Source: Nectonema munidae
Lineage: Eukaryota > Nematomorpha > Nectonematoida > Nectonematidae
Direction: 5' to 3'
DNA length: 64,000 bases
Assembly (NCBI GenBank): GCA_030549495.1
Contig: JAUIRK010000113.1
Span: forward strand, 139,501-203,500
Shown: positions 1 through 11,707 of the stretch, in pieces
How the letters are laid out: the number at the start of each line of letters is the position of its first letter
How positions within the stretch are numbered: the first letter of the stretch is position 1
Position numbers and translations under genes: made by a program
Notes under the pieces: generated by a model
The model's input: only the letters and a program-made list of their open reading frames with translations
The model's database searches: none
Told to the model about the DNA's origin: nothing

Positions 1-676
1 TTTGATCAAAATTTATCAATTTGCTATTTAGATGATCTTTTTTCAACGTTCGTTTACTCATGCATGGAGTAGTAGAAATATTTAACATCCAAATACTATG
101 CATGCAAAGCCTTACTACTAATTTATGTATGAAGTGTATACGGAGTATATGAGATATATCATATATATATATATATATACAATATACATTATAAACACGA
201 TGATGATTATAATAATAATAATAATATATTTGAGATTCTTCCTTTGAGATTATAAGCATGACCTTGATTTTTCTAGAATAATGTGCAATGTCAATCGATA
301 TGAAAATGGAGAGAACACAATTTTGTGAAGGTGTGCTAGAGAGTCTTTTGTAATTTCTCTTCACTTATGTTTACTTTCCAATTAAAAAGGTAAAACTACC
401 TAAAGCAGTACATTTACTCATTTGTTATCACTATAATATATACACAGCCACGTAGCCAGCAGTGGGCATTTGAGGGGCTTGTCTCTCCTCTAACGTCGTA
501 CATGGGCCACAGCCAAAATAAGCTATACAAAATGCATTGGAAAATATAAGTTGACAATTGATTTTGTAAAAACTTGGTCTTCTAAAGCATTATTAGCATT
601 TACCAATGATACACATTCAAAATATTGAGCAAGATTTTACCCCTTTTTAGGACTCAGACGTAAGCTGCTTCTTTAG
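1..676. other. AT-rich intergenic sequence, no gene seen
   Basis: No coding signal was recognised on either strand. The stretch contains a short (TA)n run near 157-179 and an (AAT)n run near 211-227. It ends where the terminal repeat of a hAT element begins. Confidence 0.6.
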
Positions 677-929
677 TAGTGTTTCTCAACGTGGTTCATG
701 TGGGCCTCCAAGGGGTCCACAATATTTTTAGAAGGGGGCGTATAAGAATATTTAAAATTTGGAGTCTATCGAATTTTGCAAAGGGTTGATATTAAAAATA
801 AAATTTTAATGTTTATTATTTTGCTGACGAAAAGTTTTGAAATTGGAAAAAATTATATATTGTGGGAAGAAGCTCAGTTACATGTGTCTGCTTTCCCATT
901 TTCATATCTTGTTGAAACATTTTTGATAC

Positions 930-2395
930 TTCTTTTTCTTCTTCTTCTTTTACACCTTGTCCCCAAGTTGGGGGTCGGTGGTCATGATCTTGAGCCTCCA
1001 TTTTCCTCTATCCTCAGCATCATCTTCTAACCCGAGAGTGTGTATTTTTTTCCAAGAACCCATCTTTCCATCTCTTGCAAGGTCTTCCCCTTTTTCTTTT
1101 GGCGACTACAGTCCCATAAAAAGCTTTTCGAACGATGTTCTCTTCTTTCATTCTTAGTGCATGGCCATACCACCTTAGTTTGCTTCTTTCTATAACACTT
1201 AAAACACTAAAGGTCACTAGGCTACGTCTCCTGACTTCTTCGTTTTTATGCGATCTTTCAACGATATTCCTAGTATTTTCCTCAACATATTCAATTCTGT
1301 TGTGGCAAACTTTCTTTCATCCTCCTTTTTTAAAGTTAGACATTCTCTTCCATAAGTCATGACCGGTCTGATGATTGTTGTATATACCTTTAATTTCAGG
1401 GCGATTCATTTATCGTACAGCACAGGTTTCATTTCTTTCCCCTTCATCCAACGCGGATTTTTTTCTTGCTTGCACTTCTTTCTCACAAGTCCCATTTTCT
1501 GCAATTTGAGAACCCAAATACTTGTACTACTCATGGTTTCAGTTTTGTTAACATTTACCTTCAAGCCTATTTTTTCTAGACACGTTTGCCGCAGGACTTT
1601 TCTATTTTGTAGCTTTTTTACTGTCGGCCAGAATCACCAAATCATCAGCAAAAAGCAACTACCAAAGTTCTTCTGCTCTAAGCTCTTCAGAAACTACATC
1701 TAAACTGATGGTAAACAAAAGTGGGCTGATCCTTGATGAAGACCCACTTTTATTCCAAATTCTCTGGATATTCCATTTAGTCTTCTAACTACATTCTTAC
1801 TGTTTTTGTACATTTCCATTACAAACCTTACTAATTTTTCTGGTACTTCTTTCTTCCTTAAACAAGCATAAAGTGGATCTATACGTACCCTGTCATAAGC
1901 CTTCTCCATATCAATAAATCCACAATAAACTGACATGTCTCTTTCCAGACTTTTTTCTATCAGTTGTCTCCTCACGAATATTGCATCAACTGTGGTTTTA
2001 CCAAATTGTTTTGAATCAATTTTCACCATTTTTCCTAGGCTTTTTTTTCCAAAATTCTTTCAAAAAGTTTCAAAGGGTGCTCCAATAACTTAATTCCACG
2101 ATAACTGCTGCAGTCTAAAACATCTCCTTTCTTTTTGTATATCGGCACGATCAAACTCTTTTTCTATTCACACGGTAATTTTTCCTCAGTCCATATTATG
2201 TTGAACATATCCGTCAACCATTTAATGCACAATTCACTACCAGCCTTAAACTATACTGACTTCACTTAAACCTGTGGCTTTATTCGGTTTCATCACCTTC
2301 AATGTATTCTCGATTTCCTTTGGATCAATTTCTTTTTCAACTTCTTTCACTTTCACTACTTTTGGAACAGCATCTCTTTCATTCTTCTGGTTGTA
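930..2395 (-). mobile_element. LINE fragment with reverse transcriptase (family A)
   Basis: Read on the - strand from 2395 down, the frames give a LINE reverse transcriptase start (PNKATGL, then LIVPIYKKKGDVLDCSSYRG). Next comes the RT core of 1700-2029, with GFIDMEKAYDRV and GLHQGSA. A C-terminal segment at 1020-1217 carries LRWYGHALRM and KRKRGRPCKRW, a hallmark of many LINE C-termini. The 3' end near 930-960 is GAA-rich. Stops and frame changes show it is dead. The copy at 44080-45185 belongs to the same family. The clade is not certain. Confidence 0.8.
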
Positions 2396-2399
2396 CTCC

Positions 2400-2800
2400 T
2401 ATGATTATAAACCCTTGCTTCATGGTTCCGAATATTGGGTGTAAAACAAGATTGGTAGCCAACTTCAGTTTTACGAAAGAAATCTTTCAACCACCCAACT
2501 TACGACTGGTGGCCCCATTCCAGCTAAAATTCATTGAAAGGGAAGGCATTCTCCCTAAGACTGGAGAAGATTATTCACTGCAAGATTGTCTGAGGAGTAC
2601 GAAGAAAATCCTCCCCCTCCAGACTCAGGGTACGAAAGTGACCATGAACAAGTGCCAATACGGGACAAAGAAGATCGTCCTCAAGTCAAAGGCCCCGAAG
2701 AAGGAGAAGAAGGGGTGGGGGACGAGAAAGAGAAGGTCCTATAACAAACCAAAATTCTCAAAAAATCAAAATCGACTTAATTTTATTGATAGAGGAGGTT
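2400..2800. other. Unassigned GC-richer, coding-like stretch
   Basis: This sits between the LINE and the right end of the surrounding hAT element and is clearly richer in G and C than its flanks. One + strand frame around 2600-2740 gives an acidic, proline-rich peptide including ENPPPPDSGYESDHEQ, and another frame is open from 2302 to 2805. I could not assign it to a family. It may be an eroded part of a mobile element rather than a host exon. Confidence 0.3.
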
Positions 2801-3189
2801 TATGATTTTCATTTATTTTATTGGAAGCTGGCACACATGTTAGCATCAAGACATGAAGTTCAACGTTCACACAAGCAACATATTTTTTCTAATATAAATC
2901 TTCACTTTTTTGACTTTAATAAATTGTATTAATTTTTAATAGATAAGCAGAGTTAAAAAATACCATATGAAATTTATTGATTAAACAGATATAAAATAGT
3001 GATTAGGAAGAGCTTACTTATTCTTATATTTTTGATAAATAAAATTGGTAGGAATAAAAAATAAGGGATCCACAATAAATTTTTCAATTCTGAAACGGTC
3101 CATAAGAGAAAAAGGTTGAGCATCACTGCTTTAAAGCAAGGGCTAGTGAGGGGAGCTATAATTTATATAGAATGAAGGACCATTGCAGT

Positions 3190-3319
3190 CCATTTAAGAC
3201 CAAGCAAAGCAGACGATATCTAAAAAAACGCAGACGATTTATATTCAAAGTCATTGAAAAAAGCAGACGAAGATGAAATTACTTATGTTCCAAAATAGGA
3301 ACATTGGTGGTAAATGGGT
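3190..3319. repeat. Short MITE, copy 1 (piggyBac-like ends)
   Basis: About 110 bp in the middle (CAGACGATATCTAAAAAAAC onward) nearly match 59835-59925 in the same orientation. The right end is GGTGGTAAATGGGTTAA. The partner copy has clear TTAACCC and GGGTTAA ends, which fits a TTAA-targeting (piggyBac-like) MITE. The left end here is eroded. Confidence 0.6.
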
Positions 3320-5612
3320 TAAATATAAATTAGATTAAAAAGTGCAAATTTTAGATGAAAATATCAAAACTAACCGCTGACAATGTGTGTGTTTATAGCA
3401 AATGGTGTGGAGCAAAAGAAACAATGAAATGAAAATATAGATAAATCACCCATTTCATTAACACTGAAGATCCTTTACTTTTGTTTTAATGAGCTTTATA
3501 CTCGTAGTGACGAAGCAAATTTATGATAAAAAATCTGCTAGTATAGTGAGGTTTCCTTTTAATTCTAGTGTTGGAATTTGATGCATCTAGATGGCGTCTT
3601 TTCGTTTGGAAAGTGTGTGAGTAATTAAAATCAGAAATATAGAGAATAATAATTTTTAAAGATGCTCTTAGTTCATATTCAAAAAGAGTTGATCTATTAT
3701 AGTCAGGACAAACATAAAATTAATAAATTTCAAAATTGACTTTTAACTCAAAAAATATTGACTTTTAATTAAAAAAAATTGGCTTTATAAAAAAAATAAA
3801 ATTATAAAACTATGTTATGTAAAAATGCATTTTTTTACAATGAAAAATATATTTTGGTTTCAAAAGTTTAAGATAAAATGTAAAAAAATTTTTTTTTCAT
3901 AATGGTAATAAAAAATCATGTAATTAAAATATTATCACGGTTAAAATTTCTATCTTTTGTCAGCAACTTTTGTAGATAGGCACTCTCCGAAAAATGAGCA
4001 TCTTGTTTTTATTTTTTACTGTAAGAGCTTTAAAACTTCAAATTAAATGTTCAGCTTCAGTTAAAGCTGCAACTGTATTGTATCTAGCAGCATAAAAAAT
4101 GTTTCTTTCAATTTTTTTAAACTCCTTCAAAATATCATTTACTAAGTGTTTCAGAGTGGAAATGTTCATTGAAAGCAGACGTTTAATCAGGTAAGTTTCT
4201 TGTGGTTCGAAGAGCGCTCCAAAAATATATTTTGGTTTATGAACAAACTTTTAATACTTTGAAGTTCTTATTTTGCCATTTGTGACACCAAATTTCTGCA
4301 TAAACTAACATAAGGTACTTCCCTCCCTAAACTTAGGAAAAGTGATACAATACTTCGCATTAAAGTTATTGTTTGGATTATGTATCTCTACTCAAAACTG
4401 TCAGTTATATCCTTCAGTTTGTTTTTATGCTTTTTAGAGAAAAAGGAGTGTTGGTACAAATTATTATTATTGAAGCGGCAAAGGAAGAAGGAAATTCAAA
4501 GGTTTGAAAAAAATGTTAACATAGAGAAGCTGAAGAGGTCATCTTTCTTGTGAAAAGCGAGCCTCAATTTGTGATGCATTGATTGACATTTCAATCATTA
4601 GTTTGATTGGTTGCTGATAATAAAGAGTTATAATGTGCGAGGAGTTACGAATATGTGGGCATAATCTCGGTGTAATTATGCCGAGCACATAATATTGCTA
4701 GTGAGATTAATATTTTTCGTCATTTGTGTCGAGTGCTGATGGAATTTTACGAATTCGTTCATTCACAAATTGTGCACCACTTTATTTGTCTGTCTATGAG
4801 GGGTGAGCAAACCCCCGCCCAAGGGCAGAATTGCCTGTGAGAATTTTTTATAGCTCCCACAACCTGATATACTCGTATGGAAAAATCAAGAGAATTTCAC
4901 TTGTAGGTCGTTGTTTATAGTTTGTAGATTGTTTAGCCACTTACTTGCCTTATAGTTGTTACTACACTTACTACATTGTATACGAATTCTACAATTAGAA
5001 AAAGTCAATCATTTATCTACAAAAGGAAGCAAGACTTTTTACTAAGAGTTAGACCACTCTTAACTTCCTTTTCTTGGTAAAATTCTTTAGAGAAAAATGG
5101 TCTAATTAATCTTACAAACACATAAACCAAAATGACACCTCATTTAAACACAAAGATCCCAGCTTTGATGCGGATAAATCTTTTTAAAAGCTTGTTTTGT
5201 ATATAAAGTTTGAATAAGGTGTGCGTGCACTCGCAACGCTACAATAAAAACACAATTCGTTTTTTGAATAAACATTTTGATCGATGTCTTTTTTCAATTG
5301 TTATATCTCATATTTTACTCCACTGCAAACATTTGTATTTTGTCTCTTTCATATTTTAAACCCTTTCGGTTTATGATAAAATTTAATATTTGTGGTCGAC
5401 GGAATCTGCTTTTATGGAGGAAATCTCATATTTATTTTGACGAAAAACTTGAAATTTTTGAAGTTTATCATCTTCATCATAATTATATCTGGATAAAATT
5501 TTATAAAAATTAATAAATTAAAATTTCCATTAAAAATTAAAATTTTGTAAAACTTATAAAATACTTGCAAGATTCAAGTTGAGAAGTCATAAAACCTTTT
5601 TTAGGCATAAAA
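3320..5612. other. Intergenic sequence, no gene recognised
   Basis: AT-rich sequence with many A and T runs. The frame at 5277-5513 is low-complexity Phe/Ile/Leu translation with no recognisable domain. No transposase or exon could be supported. Confidence 0.5.
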
Positions 5613-6352
5613 TTAACTTTGAAAAATTGCTACTTCTAACAAGTCTTGATCACGAAATGAATTGACATAAATAAGATTCATCTCATGTTCCAAATTGACG
5701 GCGTAGCTTGTTTTCACCTTCATCCATAAATTTTCAATGCTTTGAGTATGAATTTCTGGAATTTTGGGATTAAGAAATTTTCTTGATGTATATGACGTTC
5801 CATCCAGTGATCCACCATTGTGAATAGTGTCAATGTTGTTGTAGGAAGGCCATCCATCACTTGCAATTATTGTTCCTGGCAAACCAAATTTTGAGATTAA
5901 AGTACTTTAGTTTTGGTTTGGTACTTCAAACAAAAACATTTCTTAGAAACTCTTTCGATACTTCAAAACACCCAATATGACCTTTTTTATAAGTTCCTCT
6001 TAAGAAATTTTCTGTGTAAAAACTTCGACTGATCTATTTCTACAATGATTTGTTTGCCGTCTTCATCAAAAACGCCGATGCTTTGAGGGCAGAGCCCAAG
6101 CCATTTTTTGCAGACATTTTTGCACAAATCACCCAATCTTGATGATTGAATGTTTGCTTCAAACAAAATTGCTTCCAAAGAATAATTTATTGTCCAAATA
6201 TAAATAAAAAACAAAATGATTGTTAAATTCATTTTACTATTTTTATAAAAGGAACTGAATCTGACGCTATTTCTTTTTTTGCAGATTTTGCACTGTAAGT
6301 GGTAAACATTTGTGAAGTCTTTCCTTAGAATTAATGAAGAGTAGTGTTGCAT
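5613..6352 (-). mobile_element. Merlin (ISXO2/IS1595-like) DNA transposon, decayed transposase
   Basis: Two - strand frames form one ISXO2-like DDE transposase. The upstream piece (6352-5987) has an N-terminal CKICKKRNSVR segment and ends in VEIDQSKFLHRKF, which carries the first catalytic Asp. The downstream piece (5882-5613) has ASDGWPSYNN with the second Asp and HTQSIENLWMKVK with the catalytic Glu. Between them, roughly 5883-5986, the frame is lost, although FGLPGT still leads into the second piece. The three catalytic residues survive but the gene is broken. Merlin is the animal branch of this superfamily. Terminal repeats were not located. Confidence 0.85.
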
Positions 6353-6689
6353 TCATTACAGAAATAGTAATTAGAACGCTATTAACATCCGCAACAGAGT
6401 GCTTGCCAAACTAATTAAGTTGTGTGCTTAACATTCTAACAGATTTTTTTGATTTTTTTTAAAACTCACGCTCCCCTACAAGATAAAAAAAACTTAAAAA
6501 AATATATTGGAAAATGATTGTTTTACATTTTTGCGCGACATGAATCTCACAAGCTGGGTTTCAAAGGAAACAAAGCAAAGCGCAAATGCCCTTGAACTTC
6601 CAAGCGATTTCGCTGCTTCGTTTTTATCTGAAAAAGTAAAGTTAAAAATATCTTCCTCATTTGAAGGATTTAAATATTTCAAAAGACAC

Positions 6690-6885
6690 TCGCCTACTGC
6701 AGGCGTTCTCCGTTCACCTATATAATTGTTGGTGAAGGCTTGTGCATGTTTTCGGGCTATTTGATGTCTTCGTGTTGAGTGTAATAATGAAGGACAAGAG
6801 CTTTATTGGTTCTTTTATGGTTGGCCTCTTGTAGGTGCTCTTTAAAACTGGTAATGCCTGGTCTTTTTGTTTCGCCTATGCCATA
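6690..6885 (-). mobile_element. Possible GIY-YIG (Penelope-like) remnant
   Basis: Read on the - strand, this gives a GIGETKRPG..FKEHLQEANH series followed by a basic stretch with HYSTRRHQ. That resembles the IGET..R..EH pattern of GIY-YIG nuclease domains in Penelope-like elements. It is short and abuts the left end of the next hAT element. Confidence 0.35.
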
Positions 6886-6886
6886 G

Positions 6887-9349
6887 GCGCGAGCCACATG
6901 TGGCTCTTTAGGTGAAAATACGTGGCTCTTTTGAATATATTAAAATGATTATTTAAAGATTCTGTCAAAGAAAAATAGGGGATTACAAAGGGGATTCTCA
7001 AGGCTTCCGACTCTTAAAAACAAAATCACAAATCTGTGATTAACCCTCTCAAGCACAATGCGAACATATAGCCTTACGGTTAAAAGTGCTTTGATACCTT
7101 CAACCAACCAATATTAAATTTGAAATGCGATATATTTAAAATGGTTTCAATTGGTTCTTCAAATCACAATGTAACAATTCTTTTATTACTTTTTTTAAGT
7201 TCGTAAAATGAAAATCTATTTATTATATTTTACTCAAATATTTTTTAAAAGGATTTTAAATTTAATATAACACTATATAGTTAAGTTATAACAAACAAAA
7301 ATCATTTATTAATAAATTTTCAATTAATATAAAGCTTTCAAACAGCTTAATTTAGCATAAAACATTGAAGTCCTCTTCTATTTAGAACTCTGTCATCAGT
7401 ATTTTTGTGTTTATAATGTTAAATTAGTAATGCATAAAGATTTTTTTATTTTTTAATATTAAATTGATTTTTTTTAAATATTTTTTTGTATATATTTTAG
7501 TCTTTAGTTCGATAAATATGTCATGTAAAAAGAAATTGAATAAAACAGTAGAAAACCGTGATTTTTTAACTGAATGGACTGAAACTTTGATTCTATTCCA
7601 AACTCAGAAGGCCTTCCAATTAGTCTTATTTGCCAAGAGAAATGATCACGTAACAAAAAATCAAATTTAGAAAGGCACTTTAAGACAAGACATCCTGCTT
7701 TTGCTGAAGAATATTACAGTTGGAGATCTGAGAATAAAAACAATTCAAGAACTCAGAACTAATCTAATCTACATCATCTGCTTTGTTAATATTTCTAGTT
7801 TTATAGTGAGTAAAGAGAATGACTAAAAGAGGAAAAACATTCTCAGATGGTGAATATATAAAAAAATGTTTTGTTGCTGCTGCTGAAGAACTTTTCAAAG
7901 ATTTTAGAAATAAAAGAGGTATATTGAATAAAATTCAAATATTCCTTTATCTGCAAAAACTGTTGTGGACAGAACAGTAAAAATGTCATTAAATGTGACC
8001 AGTCAGCATGTTAAAGACATTGAATCAGTTTCATTTTTTTCAATTGCAGTGGATGAGTCCTTGGACATCAAGGATACAGCCCAAGTTACTCTCTATTTAC
8101 GAATCTATCATCCGAGGGTCCCAGAGAAGAACTTTTAGGATTGTTGCCACTAACGTCTCACACGCGTGGGAAAGTAATTGCTTTAAAAAAAACCAGATTG
8201 TCATTTTTGAGAAAAATCAATTGTTTCAATCTCAACCGATGGTGCAAAAAATATGACTGGATCAAGAAAGAGCTTTATTTCACTTTTTAAAGAAAACCTT
8301 AATCACGAGCTTATTACTTTTCATTGTATGCTCGATCAAGAAGCATTTTGTGCACAAACTGTTGTGGAATTGGTAGTTAAAATTGCCAACACTATTTTAG
8401 TTAGAGGTCTTAACCATCATCAATTCAAAGTTTTGCTATACGAATAGAGAGCAAGTTTTCTGATCTTTTACAGTACGATAAAGTTCGATCGCTTTCTAGA
8501 GGCAACATGATAAAACGTTTTGTGGGCTGCTTAAATGAAATAAAAGCTTTTCTTCAAAATATTGGTGTTCACTATCCAGAGTTAACAGAAGATGAGTGGT
8601 TGCACTAATTATATTTTATGGTGGCTATTATTCTCATCTTAATCAACTTAATCTCAAATTACAAGGAAATGGAAGCAGTGCATTTTTTATGCTTGAAGAG
8701 ATTTTTTTTTTTGAAAAAAAAAGTTGCTTTTTATTCAAGATTTAGAAAAGGGGAATTTAAATAACTTTCCAAATTTATTAGATTATCTTCAAAAAAATAA
8801 AACCTCAATCAATAAAGAATATTTCAAGACATTCATTTTAAATATGCGAGAATCTTTTTGCCAACGGTTTCAATACTTCAAAAAAAATAAAGCTACTCTA
8901 GCTTACAAAACAAATCCTCTTGATTCCGATGGCATTAAATTTCTTTCCTTTTGGTATTGATAGTGCAATTTTAGAACTACAATTGATCGACTTGTTAAGT
9001 AAGAAGATGTGGTCATCAAAATTTGTTCTCCTTAAAACTGAAATGGAAGAATTAGAAGGAAAAAAATGGAAATTGATTTCTGAACAAAGTTACTCTCTAA
9101 CAAAAGATTTGCCAAAATGTGATTTAATTATTTTTAATACCTGGAACAGCCTTCCTGACTCATACATACTCTGAGATGAAAAAGTTTGCATATGGTACCC
9201 TTAACATTTTTCGCTCCACCTATACTTGTGTGAACAATCGTTTTCTTGCGTGAATTTAATTAGTTAAACTGAAAAATCAAATGACAGATTCCAATTTGAA
9301 AGCATGTCTCAAATTAAAAACTTTCAGTTCTAAAGTTTGCCGACCCCTG
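6887..9349 (+). mobile_element. hAT element, ZBED/GTF2IRD2/FAM200-like transposase, decayed
   Basis: The left part carries GCGAGCCACATGTGGCTCTT near 6890, a sequence typical just inside many hAT ends. The right end reads AAAGTTTGCCGACCCCTG, closing at 9349. Between them, + strand frames give an N-terminal block (MSCKKKLNKTVENRDF then EWTETL, near 7518), the DDE core FFSIAVDESLDIKDTAQVTL (about 8035-8095), and a C-terminal block with KFAYGTLNIFRSTYTC and DSNLKACLKLK (about 9180-9320). The order matches the ZBED5/FAM200/GTF2IRD2 class of hAT proteins. Several frame changes and stops show it is no longer coding. Confidence 0.8.
6960..7110. repeat. Dispersed repeat, copy 1
   Basis: The run from GATTCTCAAGGCTTCCGACT to CTTTGATACC and CAACCAACCAA has a clear relative at about 27235-27360 in the same orientation. 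It lies inside the span of the hAT element, so it is either part of that element's untranslated region or a separate insertion. Confidence 0.5.
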
Positions 9350-9386
9350 GATGGGAATATTTTTTACAGAGATTACAGGTTATTTG

Positions 9387-9660
9387 ATATTCCATTTTTA
9401 CTACTAAATTGTCTTTTTTCAAATTTAAATAGTCTTTTTTCAATTCAAATGTGTCTTTTTTCAAATTTAAATAGTCTTTTTTCAATTCAAATGTGTCTTT
9501 TTTAAGTCCAAAATAGTCTTTTTTTCAATTTTATTTTATATTTTAGAAAGAGCGTTTAGAATTAAAAAAAAGATATTTTAGAACTTAAAAAAGACAAATA
9601 GAATTAAAAAAAAGACAAATTGAATTGAAAAAAGATTATTTAGAAGTAAAAATGGTATAT
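9387..9660. mobile_element. Foldback-like palindromic element 1
   Basis: The ends are inverted repeats: ATATTCCATTTTTACTACTA on the left, and on the right a sequence whose complement is ATATACCATTTTTACTTCTA. The left arm is a tandem duplication of a unit of about 40 bp built from GTCTTTTTTCAAATTTAAAT and GTCTTTTTTCAATTCAAAT. The right arm is its complement (AATTGAATTGAAAAAAGA). The centre, around 9510-9575, matches 43738-43795 in reverse. No protein is coded. The whole element could fold into one long hairpin. Confidence 0.7.
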
Positions 9661-9789
9661 ATAACGTTCTTTTTTGACAGCATTGATTTGAAATTAGTTT
9701 ACAGAAACATGAGTGATGATCTAGTGGAGAGGGTATTATTTTGCAAATTTTCGTTTTTATGGCGTTGTGGATTTAGGTAGGAAAAGAGG

Positions 9790-10560
9790 CACTTTGTGGT
9801 TATTGCAGATTTCTCTGGTTAATTTTTAGTTTCAAAAGGGGATACTGATTCTCCCAGGAGGTATTGCAAATGGCAATGGTGTCTTCACAGAGTTTCTTAT
9901 TTGTGTTGTTCAGCAGGAATATGCGGTGTAGATGCCAAAAAATGTGAATCGTTTGAAGGACATGTCATGAGCAGAAGTATAGTCAATATTATCAATAATA
10001 TGGATATCAAGAATATAGTCAATGATATGGATGTCCAGGAAGGGGAGCCTTTTGAAGTTTATCTCAAGTGTGAATTTAATATTCGCCTCTAAAAAATTGG
10101 CGTCTTCAAACAAATGGTCTAATTTGGATATAGAGCTGGTACATATCTATTCCAGGATGAGTGTGAAAAAAGAGGGTGGAGAGTCTATGTTGTCGATGTA
10201 AAGATTAGAAAGAATGGAGAAAAGTCTGTCAGCCATATTGATGCCTTTGATTTGCAGGTATTGATGTTGTTTTTTAGACTGAAGGAGAGATATCTAATTT
10301 ATCAAGATTTTTGTAGATGGTTTCTATGGCTAGGGCGGATAAACTTTGGAGTGGAATAGATTTATATAAGTCCAAAATATTAAGGCTTACTAGGATGTAG
10401 TTGTTTCTTTATGAACTTCTTGTTAAGGAATTTAATATTGCTTCATATTGAAAAATCTCTGAACTTATTTAGTCTTGAGGGTACTTTGTTGGCAAGCCAA
10501 TTGAATCTTTCGCTTTAAAGCTGAAATAATAAAGTACGTAGATGATTATGTTGGGTGTTT
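9790..10560 (-). mobile_element. Penelope-like element, reverse transcriptase remnant
   Basis: On the - strand the frames give NILDLYKSIPLQSLSAL, then QIKGINMADRLFSILSNLYI, then ANIKFTLEINFKRLPFLDIH. These match in order the Penelope-type RT blocks (a TNVP-like block, QxxGxxMGxxLSxxLANLYI, and IKFTxExExxxLPFLDV). The copy is old and broken. A nuclease-domain piece of the same class lies at 25225-26040. Confidence 0.65.
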
Positions 10561-11140
10561 TTATGGATTTTAGAAACGCCATATACGAAAAGGATGTGTA
10601 TTTGTAGCTTTTCTCACTTTTCAAATTTTTACAATTGAAAAACTTTCTTAAATGCTTTAATAATGATTCTTAAAATTTATTTCAATGAATTACTAAAAAT
10701 AAAATTCTCTTTAAGACATCGTCTTAATTCACAAGTGCAAAGAGTATTATTTTGTTAGTGTGGGGTGATTTTTTCAAATTTTCTTCAAACAAACATCACA
10801 AGATTTTCTATTTGAAATTCGACATAAAAAATATTCACCTCATTTAAATCGCATTTTTGAACTTGATCAAGTCCTGGTGTATCCTTATAAGTTCAAGAAA
10901 TTTAAAAGTTTTTCACATTACTTCATAGCTGATCATAATACACAGTAAATTGATACGATCGCTGTCGTTATTGATAATGGATGCGCTAAACACCATGCAA
11001 AGCACAAAAAATGTTTTCATAAAGCTTCTTTCCTTGATTTAGTATTAATTATAAATGATAAAAACAACTTTATATAAGTTGAAGGATCTCCAAAATTAAA
11101 AATCTAAGAAATGCCTACATCATTTTCTTTTTCTTTTGTT
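10561..11140. other. Intergenic sequence, nothing recognised
   Basis: AT-rich sequence with no recognisable coding block, terminal repeat or tandem array. Confidence 0.5.
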
Positions 11141-11142
11141 TA

Positions 11143-11243
11143 GTTGTTCCGGGCAGATCGCAAGGATAGTCACGATCAGGAATCGAACCCAGACTATCTG
11201 GTTCAAGAGCCTACGCTCTTACGACTAGACCATGTGCGGAATA
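11143..11243 (-). repeat. tRNA-derived SINE (family 1)
   Basis: The - strand reads like a tRNA: an A-box-like TGGTCTAGTCG, then a B box within TCTGGGTTCGATTCCTG. It continues with GATCGTGACTATCC and CGATCTGCCC, shared with the SINE at 47811. It does not fold as a normal tRNA gene and lacks a proper acceptor stem, so it is a SINE head. Confidence 0.65.
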
Positions 11244-11412
11244 AAAACTCATCTCTTCTTTTTCTACACACAAATTTTCATTATGTAACTTTTATATCAT
11301 TAAAGTTATGTTTTTTTAAGTCGAAATTATAACAAAATTTGGTTATAGCGAAGAAAATTTTTAGAGTTAGATGTCTTCTTTAGATTAGATTAGATTAATA
11401 CATAGTACCTAT

Positions 11413-11699
11413 CAGTGGCGGATCCAAAAATTTCTTATAGGGTGGGGCAAAATCTATTTAATTTTTTTTTGCAATGCTTAAAGTCTTCAGAGAATACGAC
11501 AGCTGTATTATGTCTTTTAGAATCACTAATTACCTATTTTTTCATTTTTTTAACATTATTTTGCCATGAATAAATTGCAAAAATTTATTTTTTATACAAG
11601 TAAGGGTAAACATTAGTAAGGGTAATTTTCAAAGCCATTTTTCATAGGGGGGGGGGGGTGGGCTAGGCCCATGAGGCCTCCCCCTTGAATTCGCCACTG
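11413..11699. mobile_element. hAT-type MITE with perfect 8-bp target duplication
   Basis: The ends are CAGTGGCGGATCCA and TTGAATTCGCCACTG, an inverted pair characteristic of hAT MITEs. The same 8 bases, GTACCTAT, flank it on both sides (11405-11412 and 11700-11707), proving transposition rather than chance pairing. The interior is AT-rich except for a 12-base G run (11647-11658) near the right end. At 287 bp it has no coding capacity. It lies about 525 bp upstream of the ABCG start codon. Confidence 0.9.
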
Positions 11700-11707
11700 G
11701 TACCTAT

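Larger units (their letters stand above)
677..3128. mobile_element. hAT-type element, interrupted by a LINE
   Basis: The left end reads AGTGTTTCTCAACGTGG near 678 and the right end reads GGTTGAGCATCACTG, ending at 3128. Together they form the inverted CAGTGNTNCTCAAC ends typical of hAT elements of the Charlie/ZBED kind. Just inside, both ends carry a matching GTGGATCC or GGGGTCCAC stretch. A LINE fragment on the - strand fills about 930-2395, so this is a nested insertion. No convincing 8-bp target duplication is visible. The left end, about 683-930, has a reversed relative at 26730-26981. I recognise no transposase in what remains. Confidence 0.55.

Noticed and set aside
2410-2800. A host exon on the + strand
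   Set aside because: The coding-like frame is short, lacks clear splice sites, and lies inside a transposon nest. Kept only as an unassigned stretch.
11143-11243. A true tRNA gene
   Set aside because: The promoter boxes are present but the acceptor and anticodon stems do not pair properly, and related copies share extra non-tRNA sequence, so it is a SINE. The same holds for 47811, 56330, 57664 and 61045.
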